From contig NZ_AP018222.1 of NCBI RefSeq assembly GCF_002368035.1, forward strand, positions 1,883,917 to 1,947,916: a stretch of 64,000 bases of DNA, in the 5' to 3' direction. Positions 35,988 to 43,884 of the stretch are shown here, one piece after another. Within the stretch, counting starts at the first letter, position 1, and every line of letters starts with the position of its first letter. Source of the DNA: Nostoc linckia NIES-25. GTDB taxonomy: Bacteria > Cyanobacteriota > Cyanobacteriia > Cyanobacteriales > Nostocaceae. The notes beneath the pieces were generated by a model. That model made no database searches, was not told the origin of the DNA, and saw only the letters and a program-made list of their open reading frames with translations. Made by a program: the position numbers and the translations under genes.

Positions 35988-36215
35988 AATAGCGGCTTTT
36001 CTTCACCCAATAGCGGCTTTTCTTCATCCAAGTAGTGGCTTTTCTTCACCCAATAGCGGCTTTTCTTCACCCAATAGCGGCTTTTCTCCATCCAATAGCG
36101 GCTTTTCTCCATCCAATAGCGGCTTTCCTTCATCCAAGTAGTGGCTTTTCTTCATCCAATAGCAGCTTTTCTTCACCCAATAGTGGCTTTTCTTCATCCA
36201 ATAGCGGCTTTTTTA
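35988..36215. repeat. 21-bp tandem repeat, about 10.7 units
   Basis: Unit AATAGCGGCTTTTCTTCACC plus C, with small changes. Units 3 and 8 are 22 bp (AAGTAGTGG...). A reverse copy of the unit start, AGAAGCCACTATTG, lies at 35967-35980, making a hairpin with the first unit. The 22-bp units break every reading frame, so it is not a repeat protein. The rest of 35628-36389 holds only the repeats listed above. Confidence 0.9.
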
Positions 36216-36389
36216 ATGTTCCTTAGCTCTTGTGTTTGCGCCTTGCCTTCTGAAGATGAGTAGTTAAATACCGAAATATTACTGATATTAGCTGAAAATT
36301 GTACGATCAAAAATTGCGATTTCTGCTGAACCAGATTTCGATTTAATTAAGGCAAGCTAGTTTTAGAAGTATTTTAAAAGGATAAATTT

Positions 36390-36782
36390 ATGGCTCTGAA
36401 AAAACGTAAATCCAGCGTTTTAGAAAAAGTTGAGTCAAGAGTAGCCGGGATAAAATTGATCGACCCAAGTATCAAATTTGATAACGATCATAGTCTCGAA
36501 AAACTGATTGAGTCAATTGAACAGTTACAAAATAAACTTGACGTTCATAATAACGCTCTGTCTTTAGCCGATTCTTCTCTAACTGAAATTGAACAGATGG
36601 AAAAGAATTTGAGTAAACTTTCTCAAAAGATGCTAATGTTAATTGCTATTAAGTACGGCAAAGATAGCGCTGAATATGAAACGGCAGGTGGTGTTCGAGA
36701 TAGCGATCGCGTCCGCAAAATGCGATCGAGCCGCTTGAAAAATGTTGCAGAAAGAGCATCAGATAAGCAGGAGGCAGGTTGA
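36390..36782 (+). CDS. Hypothetical coiled-coil protein
   Basis: A 130-residue basic and helical protein not assigned to a family. It begins MALKKRKSSVLEKVESRVAG. Residues about 40-90 form a probable coiled coil (LEKLIESIEQLQNKLDVHNN, EIEQMEKNLSKLSQKM). A short LIAIKYGKDSAEYETAGG segment and an Arg/Lys-rich tail (DRVRKMRSSRLKNVAERASD) follow. AAAGGATAAATTT provides a ribosome-binding site. No signal peptide or membrane helix. The neighbours give no functional clue. Confidence 0.72.
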   Translation: MALKKRKSSVLEKVESRVAGIKLIDPSIKFDNDHSLEKLIESIEQLQNKLDVHNNALSLADSSLTEIEQMEKNLSKLSQKMLMLIAIKYGKDSAEYETAGGVRDSDRVRKMRSSRLKNVAERASDKQEAG

Positions 36783-36821
36783 CATTATCTATAAATTAAT
36801 TCTGCATTCCCCGATATCCTT

Positions 36822-36850
36822 GTAGAGACGTAGCACTGCTACGTCTCTAC
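36822..36850. repeat. 29-bp palindrome GTAGAGACGTAGCA
   Basis: Arms GTAGAGACGTAGCA and TGCTACGTCTCTAC around one C. Same outer frame GTAGAGACG...CGTCTCTAC as the core of MITE-D at 9718-9746, and the right arm end GCGTCTCTAC also appears at 47590-47600. Confidence 0.85.
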
Positions 36851-36869
36851 AATATCGCCATTTCACAAC

Positions 36870-37730
36870 CTATATATTTACCTCAAATAACCTGTGAAAA
36901 TCAGAATCATTCCTGGCAACCTTTCTCAGGCGCAATAACCTATAAAAAAACACAGATTTTTTAATCAATTTATCACTTATTTTTCGCAAGATTGAACGAT
37001 TTCGATATTCAATATTTTCATGAATCTCGAAATAGATTTGTTTTTCCTGAGGACTCGATTGTCCTTTTTTGATTCTTATTCGCTCTATATTGTCCTTAAA
37101 AAACGGAAATTTATCTTCGCGATCGAATGCGATCGCCATTCCCACTTTCGCGGCAGCTAGCCCCATAGCATAACCTTCGCCATGATAAATTCCTCGCATT
37201 TCAAATAAGTAAGAAATTGTCTGCCAAAGCTGAAAAAAGTTTCTTTCCAATCCATCCTGTCCGCGCATAGCAAACATGAATTCATGGAACCACTGCACTT
37301 TGTGAAGGTCGATATTTAGTTTTTCAGCTACTTCTTCTATAACTTGAATTTCTTTCGGGTTCTTGATATTTGCCATGTGTTGTAGCAAATTACAACCGGT
37401 TCTCGCTGTGATTCCAGCAGGCCAATTCATTTTTCCGGTTACAGCGCCAAGAATTCGGACATCAGAGTCTAAAAACATACAACTCTCAAATAGTGAGAGA
37501 GCTTTTTCAAGGACGAAGCGTTTATCATGATAGCCTTTGACACTTTGAAGGCGGTGCTTAAATACCAAAACGTGAGGAAATTCGTTAAAATACTCTGGCT
37601 TATCAGTCAGAACGCATAGAGTTGTATTTTGTGTGTGTTGCTGAATATCTTTAGCTAGCATCCTTGCGTGAGTACGATATCTCTCACCCACAGCCAAGGT
37701 ACAAAAGCAGAATTTCTGAGACATGTTCAT
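36870..37730 (-). CDS. Glycosyltransferase-like protein (GT-A fold, GT8-like)
   Basis: A 286-residue protein that opens FCFCTLAVGERYRTHARMLA, a strand-helix start typical of nucleotide-diphospho-sugar transferases. It contains a metal-binding DxD in CMFLDSDVRILG. It continues with HEFMFAMRGQDGLERNFFQL and GIYHGEGYAMGLAAAKVG. There is no signal peptide. The donor and acceptor are unknown. M1 and M3 are both possible starts. It stands alone in the opposite direction to the hypothetical gene at 36390. Confidence 0.7.
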   Translation of the reverse strand: MNMSQKFCFCTLAVGERYRTHARMLAKDIQQHTQNTTLCVLTDKPEYFNEFPHVLVFKHRLQSVKGYHDKRFVLEKALSLFESCMFLDSDVRILGAVTGKMNWPAGITARTGCNLLQHMANIKNPKEIQVIEEVAEKLNIDLHKVQWFHEFMFAMRGQDGLERNFFQLWQTISYLFEMRGIYHGEGYAMGLAAAKVGMAIAFDREDKFPFFKDNIERIRIKKGQSSPQEKQIYFEIHENIEYRNRSILRKISDKLIKKSVFFYRLLRLRKVARNDSDFHRLFEVNI

Positions 37731-37928
37731 AGGATGTAAGTGTTCTTATTACCATCCTTTTCCCATGTTACAGTCAATGTGCGGAATATGGGTTTTATCA
37801 AAGGCAGCGTATTAGAGAATAATTGAATGGATCGGGTTTGATTCCTAAATCCATTCTGATGCTGCTATCAATCGCACTCGATCGCATTCCAGAGAAAATT
37901 GATACTCAATTACCTACAATTTCGTTAA

Positions 37929-38525
37929 TTACAACAACGGCGCATACAATTTATCGCCAACAATCCCGCGAATTGTCTCTACTAATTGAGTGTATGCAAA
38001 GTCAGATAAAACTGGTTCTGCTCCTTGTAAATCAATTGGTTGGTCTAAATCAATCCATGACTTACAGCCGCCGTATTTAGCATAATAGGCGATTTGTTGT
38101 TCTTGGGGTAATTGATAAGTTCGTAAGAGCAGAATATATAGGGGTTGACGTGGTTTCCATTTGAGGCGATCGCTAATAAAATGCTCGTTCCAAATGTGGA
38201 AAGGAAGTAAGGCGTTGACAATAGACTCGTCACTAACTGGCAAAATATCTGTAATTTCAGCCCAACTACCGATGCGAATTGTTTCTGGATGCCAGCCTGA
38301 CGTTACTGGATAAACATCATTGGCATACTCAGCTTTGAGCATGAAAGATTGTTGATGTTCGTAAGTAGGATAAAGCAAAATCTGTTTGTGGGCAACTTGG
38401 AAATGTCCATTTCGTTCGTGGATACCGCCTTTGCGGAGCAACATAATTGTTTTGCCCGCCTCCAAGGCATTTACAGCGGTTGCCCATTCTTTGAGAGCGT
38501 GAAAAGTTCTAGTCGATTCCATCAC
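37929..38525 (-). CDS. DUF1802 family protein
   Basis: A 198-residue protein of unknown function found in cyanobacteria and a few other bacteria. Family marks are FHALKEWATAVNALEAGKTI, MLLRKGGIHERNGHFQVAHK, LLYPTYEHQQSFMLK and KWKPRQPLYILLLRTYQLP. Soluble. M1 and M2 are both possible starts. The C-terminal end reaches LYAPLL. It is divergent from the aldo/keto reductase gene with an 86-bp spacer, so a shared promoter region is possible. Confidence 0.85.
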   Translation of the reverse strand: MMESTRTFHALKEWATAVNALEAGKTIMLLRKGGIHERNGHFQVAHKQILLYPTYEHQQSFMLKAEYANDVYPVTSGWHPETIRIGSWAEITDILPVSDESIVNALLPFHIWNEHFISDRLKWKPRQPLYILLLRTYQLPQEQQIAYYAKYGGCKSWIDLDQPIDLQGAEPVLSDFAYTQLVETIRGIVGDKLYAPLL

Positions 38526-38611
38526 ATCTACTGTAATTCTGATTTAATTTCAAGCTAAGACCGATAAAGTATGAAACTGTCCAGAGAAATGAATTAGGTT
38601 AGGAAGCAGTT

Positions 38612-39571
38612 ATGGAAAAACGAACGCTAGGTACTTCTCAAGTGCAAATCACACCTATTCTTATGGGAACTTGGCAAGCAGGTAAAAGAATGTGGGTGGG
38701 AATTGAGGATACTGACTCGATTAAAACAATTCGAGCAGCATTTGAAGCTGGTATCACAACAATTGATACTGCTGAAGCTTATGGTCAAGGACATTCTGAA
38801 AAGATTGTGGCTGAGGCTTTATCTGATGTCCGCCATCAGGTGGTATATGCCACGAAAGTTTTCGCCAACCATCTCAAGTACGAACAAGTAATCGAGGCTT
38901 GTGAACGTTCCCTGACAAACCTAAAAACTGATTACATCGACCTTTACCAAATTCATTGGCCCTCCGGCGCTTTCAATAGTGAAATAGTACCTATCGAAGA
39001 AACTATGAGCGCTCTCAACTTGCTCAAAGAACAAGGTAAAATTCGAGCGATCGGCGTTTCTAATTTTTCTCGCGCCCAGTTAGCAGAAGCCGCAAGTTAT
39101 GGACGTATTGATAGCTTACAACCACCTTATTCTCTATTTTGGAGACAGGTAGAAAAAGATGCACAGCCTTATTGTATTGAACACAATATTTCTATCCTTG
39201 CTTATTCGCCTCTAGCACAGGGATTGCTGACAGGGAAATTTGCGGCCGGTCATAAGTTTGACCCAGCAGATAACCGTGCTGCGAATAAACTGTTTCAAGG
39301 CGAAAACTTTGAACGTGCCCAACAAGCTCTGGAAAAACTGCGTCCTATAGCCCTCCTTCATAATTGTAGCCTTGCTCAGTTAGCTTTGGCCTGGTTAATT
39401 GCTCAACCTCAAACAAATGCTATAGTCGGGGCGCGTTATCCCGAACAAGCACAAGATAACGCCTTAGCCGCCAAAATTCAACTTTCTCCTGACCAATTGG
39501 CACAAATTGATGCTATTGGACGCATTGTTAGCGATCGCTTAGACAACAATCCAATTATGTGGGATTTTTGA
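38612..39571 (+). CDS. Aldo/keto reductase
   Basis: A 319-residue NADPH-dependent oxidoreductase with a TIM-barrel fold. The catalytic tetrad is visible: D in TIDTAEAYG with the tyrosine of that motif, K in VYATKVFA, and H in LYQIHWPSG. The phosphate-binding region is LAWLIAQPQTNAIVGARYPE. The length is typical. A GGAAGCAGTT lies upstream of the ATG. It acts on aldehydes, ketones or sugars; the actual substrate is not predictable. Confidence 0.93.
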   Translation: MEKRTLGTSQVQITPILMGTWQAGKRMWVGIEDTDSIKTIRAAFEAGITTIDTAEAYGQGHSEKIVAEALSDVRHQVVYATKVFANHLKYEQVIEACERSLTNLKTDYIDLYQIHWPSGAFNSEIVPIEETMSALNLLKEQGKIRAIGVSNFSRAQLAEAASYGRIDSLQPPYSLFWRQVEKDAQPYCIEHNISILAYSPLAQGLLTGKFAAGHKFDPADNRAANKLFQGENFERAQQALEKLRPIALLHNCSLAQLALAWLIAQPQTNAIVGARYPEQAQDNALAAKIQLSPDQLAQIDAIGRIVSDRLDNNPIMWDF

Positions 39572-39599
39572 CAATACAGATCGATTTAGCAAGTCTAAC

Positions 39600-40016
39600 T
39601 TTGGCAGATCCCTTTAACTCTCTTAAAAATACGGTTAGGGATCGAGCCTCCACTACCAGATTGCAAAACCTAACAAAACGTCAACTTTAGTAAACTCAGG
39701 GTTGCAACTGAGGAACTTAGTGATAACTTAAATAGTAGGACACGAAACAAAGCAAAACCAAACAAAAAGGGTAATGACTTAGTGTCCCCTGTCATGAACC
39801 CAAGTAAACTTTCGCATATGAATATAGAAGTGGCGAAAAGTCTAATTGTAAAAGGCAATGCCAAATCCTAAAACGGAAAAACGTAGAAATGCGAAGTTTG
39901 CTAGTTATCTAGTCCACCTTAGTTATTAACCTTCTGTTAGTTAATTAGTTTAACAATTTGAAAGCTGTAAACTCGATAAAACCTGGTCAACCTCGACCAG
40001 GTTTTTGGTTTTTTAT
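39600..40016 (+). ncRNA. Terminated non-coding segment (possible small RNA or long 3' UTR)
   Basis: No coding frame is convincing here. The stretch ends in a strong intrinsic terminator, AAACCTGGTC / GACCAGGTTT plus T-runs (39978-40016). Upstream pairing elements include GTTAGG / CCTAAC (39634 and 39669) and CTCAG / CTGAG around GTTGCAAC (about 39696-39713). It may be the 3' UTR of the aldo/keto reductase or an independent RNA. No known RNA family was recognised. Confidence 0.35.
39978..40016 (+). terminator. Intrinsic terminator
   Basis: Ten-bp perfect stem AAACCTGGTC / GACCAGGTTT, a 7-base loop and T-rich tail (TTTTTGGTTTTTT). Confidence 0.85.
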
Positions 40017-40198
40017 AGTTATATTTTTTACTTAATAATAGTTAACCACTCCCGCCTTGAGGATAGCTAGGAATATCAGCTCGCATGGCTGGAGGTGTTT
40101 GTAAAAGCGATGTCTACGATGGGCTACGCCTACGCCAGCCGCTTTGGCACATACAATTAAGAGCAAAGGTCATTCTTAATTAATATCAGGCTGCCTAA

Positions 40199-40234
40199 TA
40201 TAGGACTCATATTTGATTTTTGAAATATACGTAG
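40199..40234. mobile_element. MITE-F fragment, cut by MITE-A
   Basis: TATAGGACTCATATTTGATT through GAAATATACGTAG is identical to one end of the complete MITE-F at 52298-52443 (read in reverse). The match stops exactly where the first MITE-A begins, and the other half of MITE-F is not found after the second MITE-A. Confidence 0.72.
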
Positions 40235-40363
40235 TGGACTGACACGACTAAAATGATGCAATAGATTTTATTGTGGGATGGGTGTCCTCACCCGTCCGGG
40301 CGGGCAGGATGCCCACCCCACAAGAGTTTGCTAATGCACTATTTTAGCCTTGTCACGCTAGTA
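40232..40363 (-). mobile_element. MITE-A copy 2 (132 bp)
   Basis: Ends TAGTGGACTGACACGACTAA and GCCTTGTCACGCTAGTA, with the same G+C-rich hairpin core as copy 1. It shares its terminal TA with copy 3, which follows directly. The two tandem copies differ at only a few positions. Confidence 0.88.
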
Positions 40364-40493
40364 GTGGACTGACACGACTAAAATGATGCAATAGATTTTA
40401 TTGTGGGATGGGTGTCCTCACCCGTCCGGGCGGGCAGGATGCCCACCCCACAAGAGTTTACTAATGCACTATTTTAGCCTTGTCACGCCAGTA
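40362..40493 (-). mobile_element. MITE-A copy 3 (132 bp)
   Basis: In direct tandem with copy 2 and almost identical. Ends TAGTGGACTGACACG and CACGCCAGTA. Confidence 0.88.
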
Positions 40494-40533
40494 CTCACCT
40501 AACTTCAAGCATTACTGAATTCTGAATTCTTTC

Positions 40534-40965
40534 TTATTTCCCTATATCTTCATTCCAAAGTTCAGGATTACTTTCAATAAATTCACTCATTATTTGTTCG
40601 CATTTGTCAAGATTGAGATCGATTACTTCTACACCGTGAGATATCATAAAATCTTTGGCACCAGGAAAAGTTCTGGATTCTCCGGCAATAACTTTTTTAA
40701 TGCCAAATTGTACCACTGCCCCAGCGCATAAATAGCACGGCATTAAGGTTGAATATAGTGTTGTACCTCTATAGCTGCCAACTCTGCCAGCATTGCGGAG
40801 ACAATCAATTTCGGCATGGGTAACAGGATCGCCATCTTGTACCCGTTTGTTGTGTCCTCTGCCGAGAATTTTGCCATCCTTGACGAGAACCGAACCGATA
40901 GGAATTCCACCTTCTTGTCTGCCTTGTTTTGCTTCTTGAATTGCAGCCTGCATAAATTCATCCAT
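40534..40965 (-). CDS. Cytosine-deaminase-like nucleoside/base deaminase
   Basis: A 143-residue zinc deaminase. The zinc site is THAEIDC (His and the catalytic Glu) and MPCYLCAGAVV (two cysteines). The pattern IPIGSVLVKDGKILGRGHNK, then FGIKKVIAGESRTFPGAKDF and a C-terminal NPELWNEDIGK is close to fungal-type cytosine deaminase, which converts cytosine to uracil. Divergent nucleoside hydrolase 23 bp away fits a base-salvage role. AAGGAGAAT precedes the ATG. Confidence 0.88.
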   Translation of the reverse strand: MDEFMQAAIQEAKQGRQEGGIPIGSVLVKDGKILGRGHNKRVQDGDPVTHAEIDCLRNAGRVGSYRGTTLYSTLMPCYLCAGAVVQFGIKKVIAGESRTFPGAKDFMISHGVEVIDLNLDKCEQIMSEFIESNPELWNEDIGK

Positions 40966-40988
40966 TTTTTATTCTCCTTAAAAAAAAT

Positions 40989-41912
40989 ATGTCAAAACAA
41001 CTTGTATTAATGGATCATGATGGCGGTGTAGATGATTATTTAGCGACTATGCTGCTGTTGACAATGGATAATATCGAACTTCTCGGTGTTGTTGTCACCC
41101 CAGCCGATTGTTATATCCAACCAGCCGTTAGCGCCACACGGAAAATTCTCGATTTGATGGGATTTTCTCATATTCCAGTTGCAGAAAGTACTGTGCGCGG
41201 TATTAATCCCTTTCCCAGCCTCTATCGCCGTGATTCGTTTATTGTCGATCATTTACCCATTCTCAATCAAAGCGAAACCATCACTACGCCTTTAGTTGCC
41301 GAACCAGGACAAGATTTTATGATTCAGGTGTTACGCGAAGCATCAAACCCCGTAACCTTGATGGTAACTGGGCCGTTGACAACGGTTGCAGCCGCATTGG
41401 AGAAAGCACCAGATATTGAAGCCAAAATTCAGAAAATTGTTTGGATGGGAGGTGCTTTGAATGTTCCTGGTAATGTAGAAAAAAGTTTGGAACCAGGACA
41501 AGATGGTTCTGCTGAATGGAATGTTTATTGGGATTCAATTTCAGCAGCGCGAGTTTGGCAAACCCAAATTGAAATTATTATGTGTCCTTTGGATTTGACG
41601 AATAATGTTCCAGTGACATCAGAATTAGTCCAAAAAATGGGGCGACAACGGCATTATCCCATCTCCGATTTAGCAGGACAATGTTATGCGCTAGTTATTC
41701 CCCAAGATTATTATTTTTGGGATGTTTTAGCAACCGCTTATTTGGGAAATCCAGAATTTTATCAATTGCGCGAATGGGAAACTGAAATTATCACCAGTGG
41801 TCTGAGTCAGGGACGTACCAAAGTTATGTCTGGTGGGCGGAAGATTTATGCAATGGATAAAGTAGATAAAGATGCTTTTTATGCTTATATTTTGCAACAA
41901 TGGGCGAGGTGA
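40989..41912 (+). CDS. Nucleoside hydrolase (IunH family)
   Basis: A 307-residue enzyme that cleaves nucleosides to base and ribose. The calcium-binding N-terminal signature is LMDHDGGVDDYLA (in place of the usual DxDxGxDD). Other family parts are VTGPLTTVAAALEKAPDI, VWMGGALNVPGNV, AEWNVYWDSISAARVW and a late LDLTNNVPVT. It starts 23 bp from the divergent deaminase. The spacer has no Shine-Dalgarno for this gene, so its translation signals are weak or its promoter lies within the deaminase gene. Confidence 0.88.
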   Translation: MSKQLVLMDHDGGVDDYLATMLLLTMDNIELLGVVVTPADCYIQPAVSATRKILDLMGFSHIPVAESTVRGINPFPSLYRRDSFIVDHLPILNQSETITTPLVAEPGQDFMIQVLREASNPVTLMVTGPLTTVAAALEKAPDIEAKIQKIVWMGGALNVPGNVEKSLEPGQDGSAEWNVYWDSISAARVWQTQIEIIMCPLDLTNNVPVTSELVQKMGRQRHYPISDLAGQCYALVIPQDYYFWDVLATAYLGNPEFYQLREWETEIITSGLSQGRTKVMSGGRKIYAMDKVDKDAFYAYILQQWAR

Positions 41913-41933
41913 AAAATTGGGTGGCGTGGATAC

Positions 41934-42056
41934 TCAAAGTTGTGCCTGCACAACAAAATCCTCAACCTGTCTAATTCGATCCCAATTAATGGCAGCAACC
42001 CATAACTCCGTCAATGTTACATGATTGATAATTTTACCATCTAGAATTCTTGTCAC
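41934..42056 (-). pseudogene. Small open frame, probable gene remnant
   Basis: From a GTG at 42056 the frame reads TRILDGKIINHVTLTELWVA, then INWDRIRQVEDFVVQAQL to a stop at 41934 (40 codons). The protein-like composition extends upstream (NTTLV) without a start. No family is recognised; it may be a decayed or very short gene. Confidence 0.3.
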
Positions 42057-42145
42057 AAGTGTAGTATTTTTACTTAAAAATTAGAATTTGAGTAGTACTT
42101 CATGAATTGAATTGTATACTTAGTAAATGCAAAAAACTCTATTGA

Positions 42146-42700
42146 TTATTCATAAGTTATAAATTTTAAACCTAAAAACAGAGCCGCTACAGTCCCAGCA
42201 ACAGAAATGTCTCCCTGAATAATTTTATCTAAAACTGATTCTATGGGAATTAATATAATCTCAATTTCTTCTGTAATATCAAGTTGTTGCTCTTTAACCT
42301 TGATTACATTTTCGGCTAAAAATAAATGTATTTGATTGGTATCTTTGCTTGGCTTATCATATAAAATTCCTATCTTTTGAAATTCTTGGGAAATATAACC
42401 AGTTTCTTCTGTAAATTCTCTCATTGCTGCGATTTCAGGACTCTCTTTTGTAGGATCGAAACTCCCTGCTGGCAGTTCTATGAAAAATTCACCGACGGCG
42501 TGTCTGTATTGCCGGACGAAAATAATTTCTCGACTACTGGTAATAGGTAAAACCATCGCCACATCAGGCTTAATACTGACAAAATAATCATCAATGATTT
42601 TGCCATTGGGTAATTCTATTTCGTCTTGCCTTACCTTACACCAGTAACGATCTAAGACCATTTTTGATTTCAAAGTTTTCCATTTTTTTAAGTTACTCAT
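42146..42700 (-). CDS. NUDIX hydrolase, ADP-ribose-pyrophosphatase-like
   Basis: A 184-residue hydrolase of nucleoside diphosphates linked to another moiety. The NUDIX box is AGSFDPTKESPEIAAMREF followed by TEETGY. The REFxEExG core is intact, while the spacing from Gly to the first Glu is one residue longer than the canonical Gx5E. FVRQYRHAVGEFFIELPAG is typical of ADP-ribose pyrophosphatases. The gene stands alone on the minus strand. Confidence 0.86.
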   Translation of the reverse strand: MSNLKKWKTLKSKMVLDRYWCKVRQDEIELPNGKIIDDYFVSIKPDVAMVLPITSSREIIFVRQYRHAVGEFFIELPAGSFDPTKESPEIAAMREFTEETGYISQEFQKIGILYDKPSKDTNQIHLFLAENVIKVKEQQLDITEEIEIILIPIESVLDKIIQGDISVAGTVAALFLGLKFITYE

Positions 42701-42831
42701 AAATTAACTAACAAATAAAATTTTGTATAAGGAATCAATGATTGAATGTAAAAAAGTATAACAGATACGTCTGAGAGTCTAAATTTTGAACTTACACTGG
42801 CTTTTGCAATAACATAATAAGTTCTATATTT

Positions 42832-43884
42832 ATGCAAATAAATGTAAATTTATTTACAGTTAATAAAAGATTTCCGTTGACTATTAGTCGGGGTACAACG
42901 GCACAGACAACGAATGTCTGGGTGAGGATTTCAGAAGATGATATCGAAGGTTGGGGTGAGGCGTCGCCGTTTGGTGTGGGCGATCGCCGACAATCAACTG
43001 ATACAATCAAAGACGCCTTAGAGCAAGTTGTCCCACTGTTGCAAGCGTTTAGTCCCTTACAGCGGCAGGAAGTTGAGCAAGTTTTAACTCAAAACCAGGT
43101 TCCTTCTGCCGTGAAAGCAGCTTTGGATATGGCAATGCACGACTGGTTGGGAAAGCGCGTAGGGTTACCTTTGTGGCAAATTTGGGGACTCGATCGCCAC
43201 GCTATCGTCCCGACTTCTGTCACAATTGGTATTAGTTCGCCAGAAGGTGCGATCGCCAGAGCTAAAGACTGGTTAAACTTTACCGATGTTCGTGTTTTCA
43301 AAGTCAAGCTGGGTAGCCCAGATGGCATAGAAGCAGACCAAAAAATGCTCCTAGCGGTGCAACAAGCAGCACCAGAACCAGAATTTTTCGTTGATGCTAA
43401 CGGTGGCTGGAGTTTAGAGGACGCGATCGCCATGTGCCATTGGCTGGCTGATTTAGGTATAAAGTATGTAGAACAGCCATTGCCACGGGGACAAGAAACA
43501 AGTTTGGCAAAACTCAAGGAAAACTCGCCTCTCCCCATCTTTGTCGATGAAAGTTGCTTTACAAGTTCTGATATTCCCCACCTAGCAAACTACGTCGATG
43601 GGATAAATATTAAACTGATGAAATCAGGGGGACTAACTGAGGCAATGCGAATGGTACATGTAGCCAAAGCCTATGGATTACAAGTGATGTTCGGTTGCTA
43701 TTCTGATAGTTCCTTAGCCAATACAGCAGCAGCGCAGCTAGCACCACTAGCTGATTATTTAGATTTAGACAGCCACCTTAACTTAATTGATGACCCATTT
43801 ACGGGTGCATTGTTAAAACAAGGGAGAGTTTTGCCGAACGATTTACCAGGTTTGGGGGTACAACACAGTGCGTTTGCCACTTAA
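42832..43884 (+). CDS. Enolase-superfamily epimerase (dipeptide epimerase / N-acetyl-D-Glu racemase type)
   Basis: A 350-residue muconate-lactonizing subgroup enzyme. The catalytic lysine region is FKVKLGSPDGIEAD. Metal ligands are visible in FFVDANGGWS, KYVEQPLPRG and IFVDESCFTS, and the second base in NIKLMKSGGLTEAM. This layout fits L-Ala-D/L-Glu epimerases that recycle murein peptides. The next gene overlaps by 17 bases and codes a DUF1611 protein. From memory, DUF1611 (DgcN) acts as D-glutamate N-acetyltransferase alongside an enolase-type racemase (DgcA) in other bacteria, so a D-glutamate role is a reasonable alternative. Confidence 0.9.
   Translation: MQINVNLFTVNKRFPLTISRGTTAQTTNVWVRISEDDIEGWGEASPFGVGDRRQSTDTIKDALEQVVPLLQAFSPLQRQEVEQVLTQNQVPSAVKAALDMAMHDWLGKRVGLPLWQIWGLDRHAIVPTSVTIGISSPEGAIARAKDWLNFTDVRVFKVKLGSPDGIEADQKMLLAVQQAAPEPEFFVDANGGWSLEDAIAMCHWLADLGIKYVEQPLPRGQETSLAKLKENSPLPIFVDESCFTSSDIPHLANYVDGINIKLMKSGGLTEAMRMVHVAKAYGLQVMFGCYSDSSLANTAAAQLAPLADYLDLDSHLNLIDDPFTGALLKQGRVLPNDLPGLGVQHSAFAT

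Noticed and set aside
36035..36226. A 63-residue protein with FLHPIAA repeats
   Set aside because: It is the translation of a 21-bp DNA repeat; 22-bp units break the frame and there is no ribosome-binding site.
37823..38080. An 85-residue plus-strand open frame overlapping DUF1802
   Set aside because: It runs antisense to the conserved DUF1802 gene and has no family signature.
39670..39864. A 64-residue minus-strand hydrophobic open frame
   Set aside because: No ribosome-binding site and no family likeness; it crosses the putative RNA region.
39600..40016. tmRNA, RNase P RNA or tRNA in the non-coding segment
   Set aside because: Neither the conserved ends nor the known cores of these RNAs were found.
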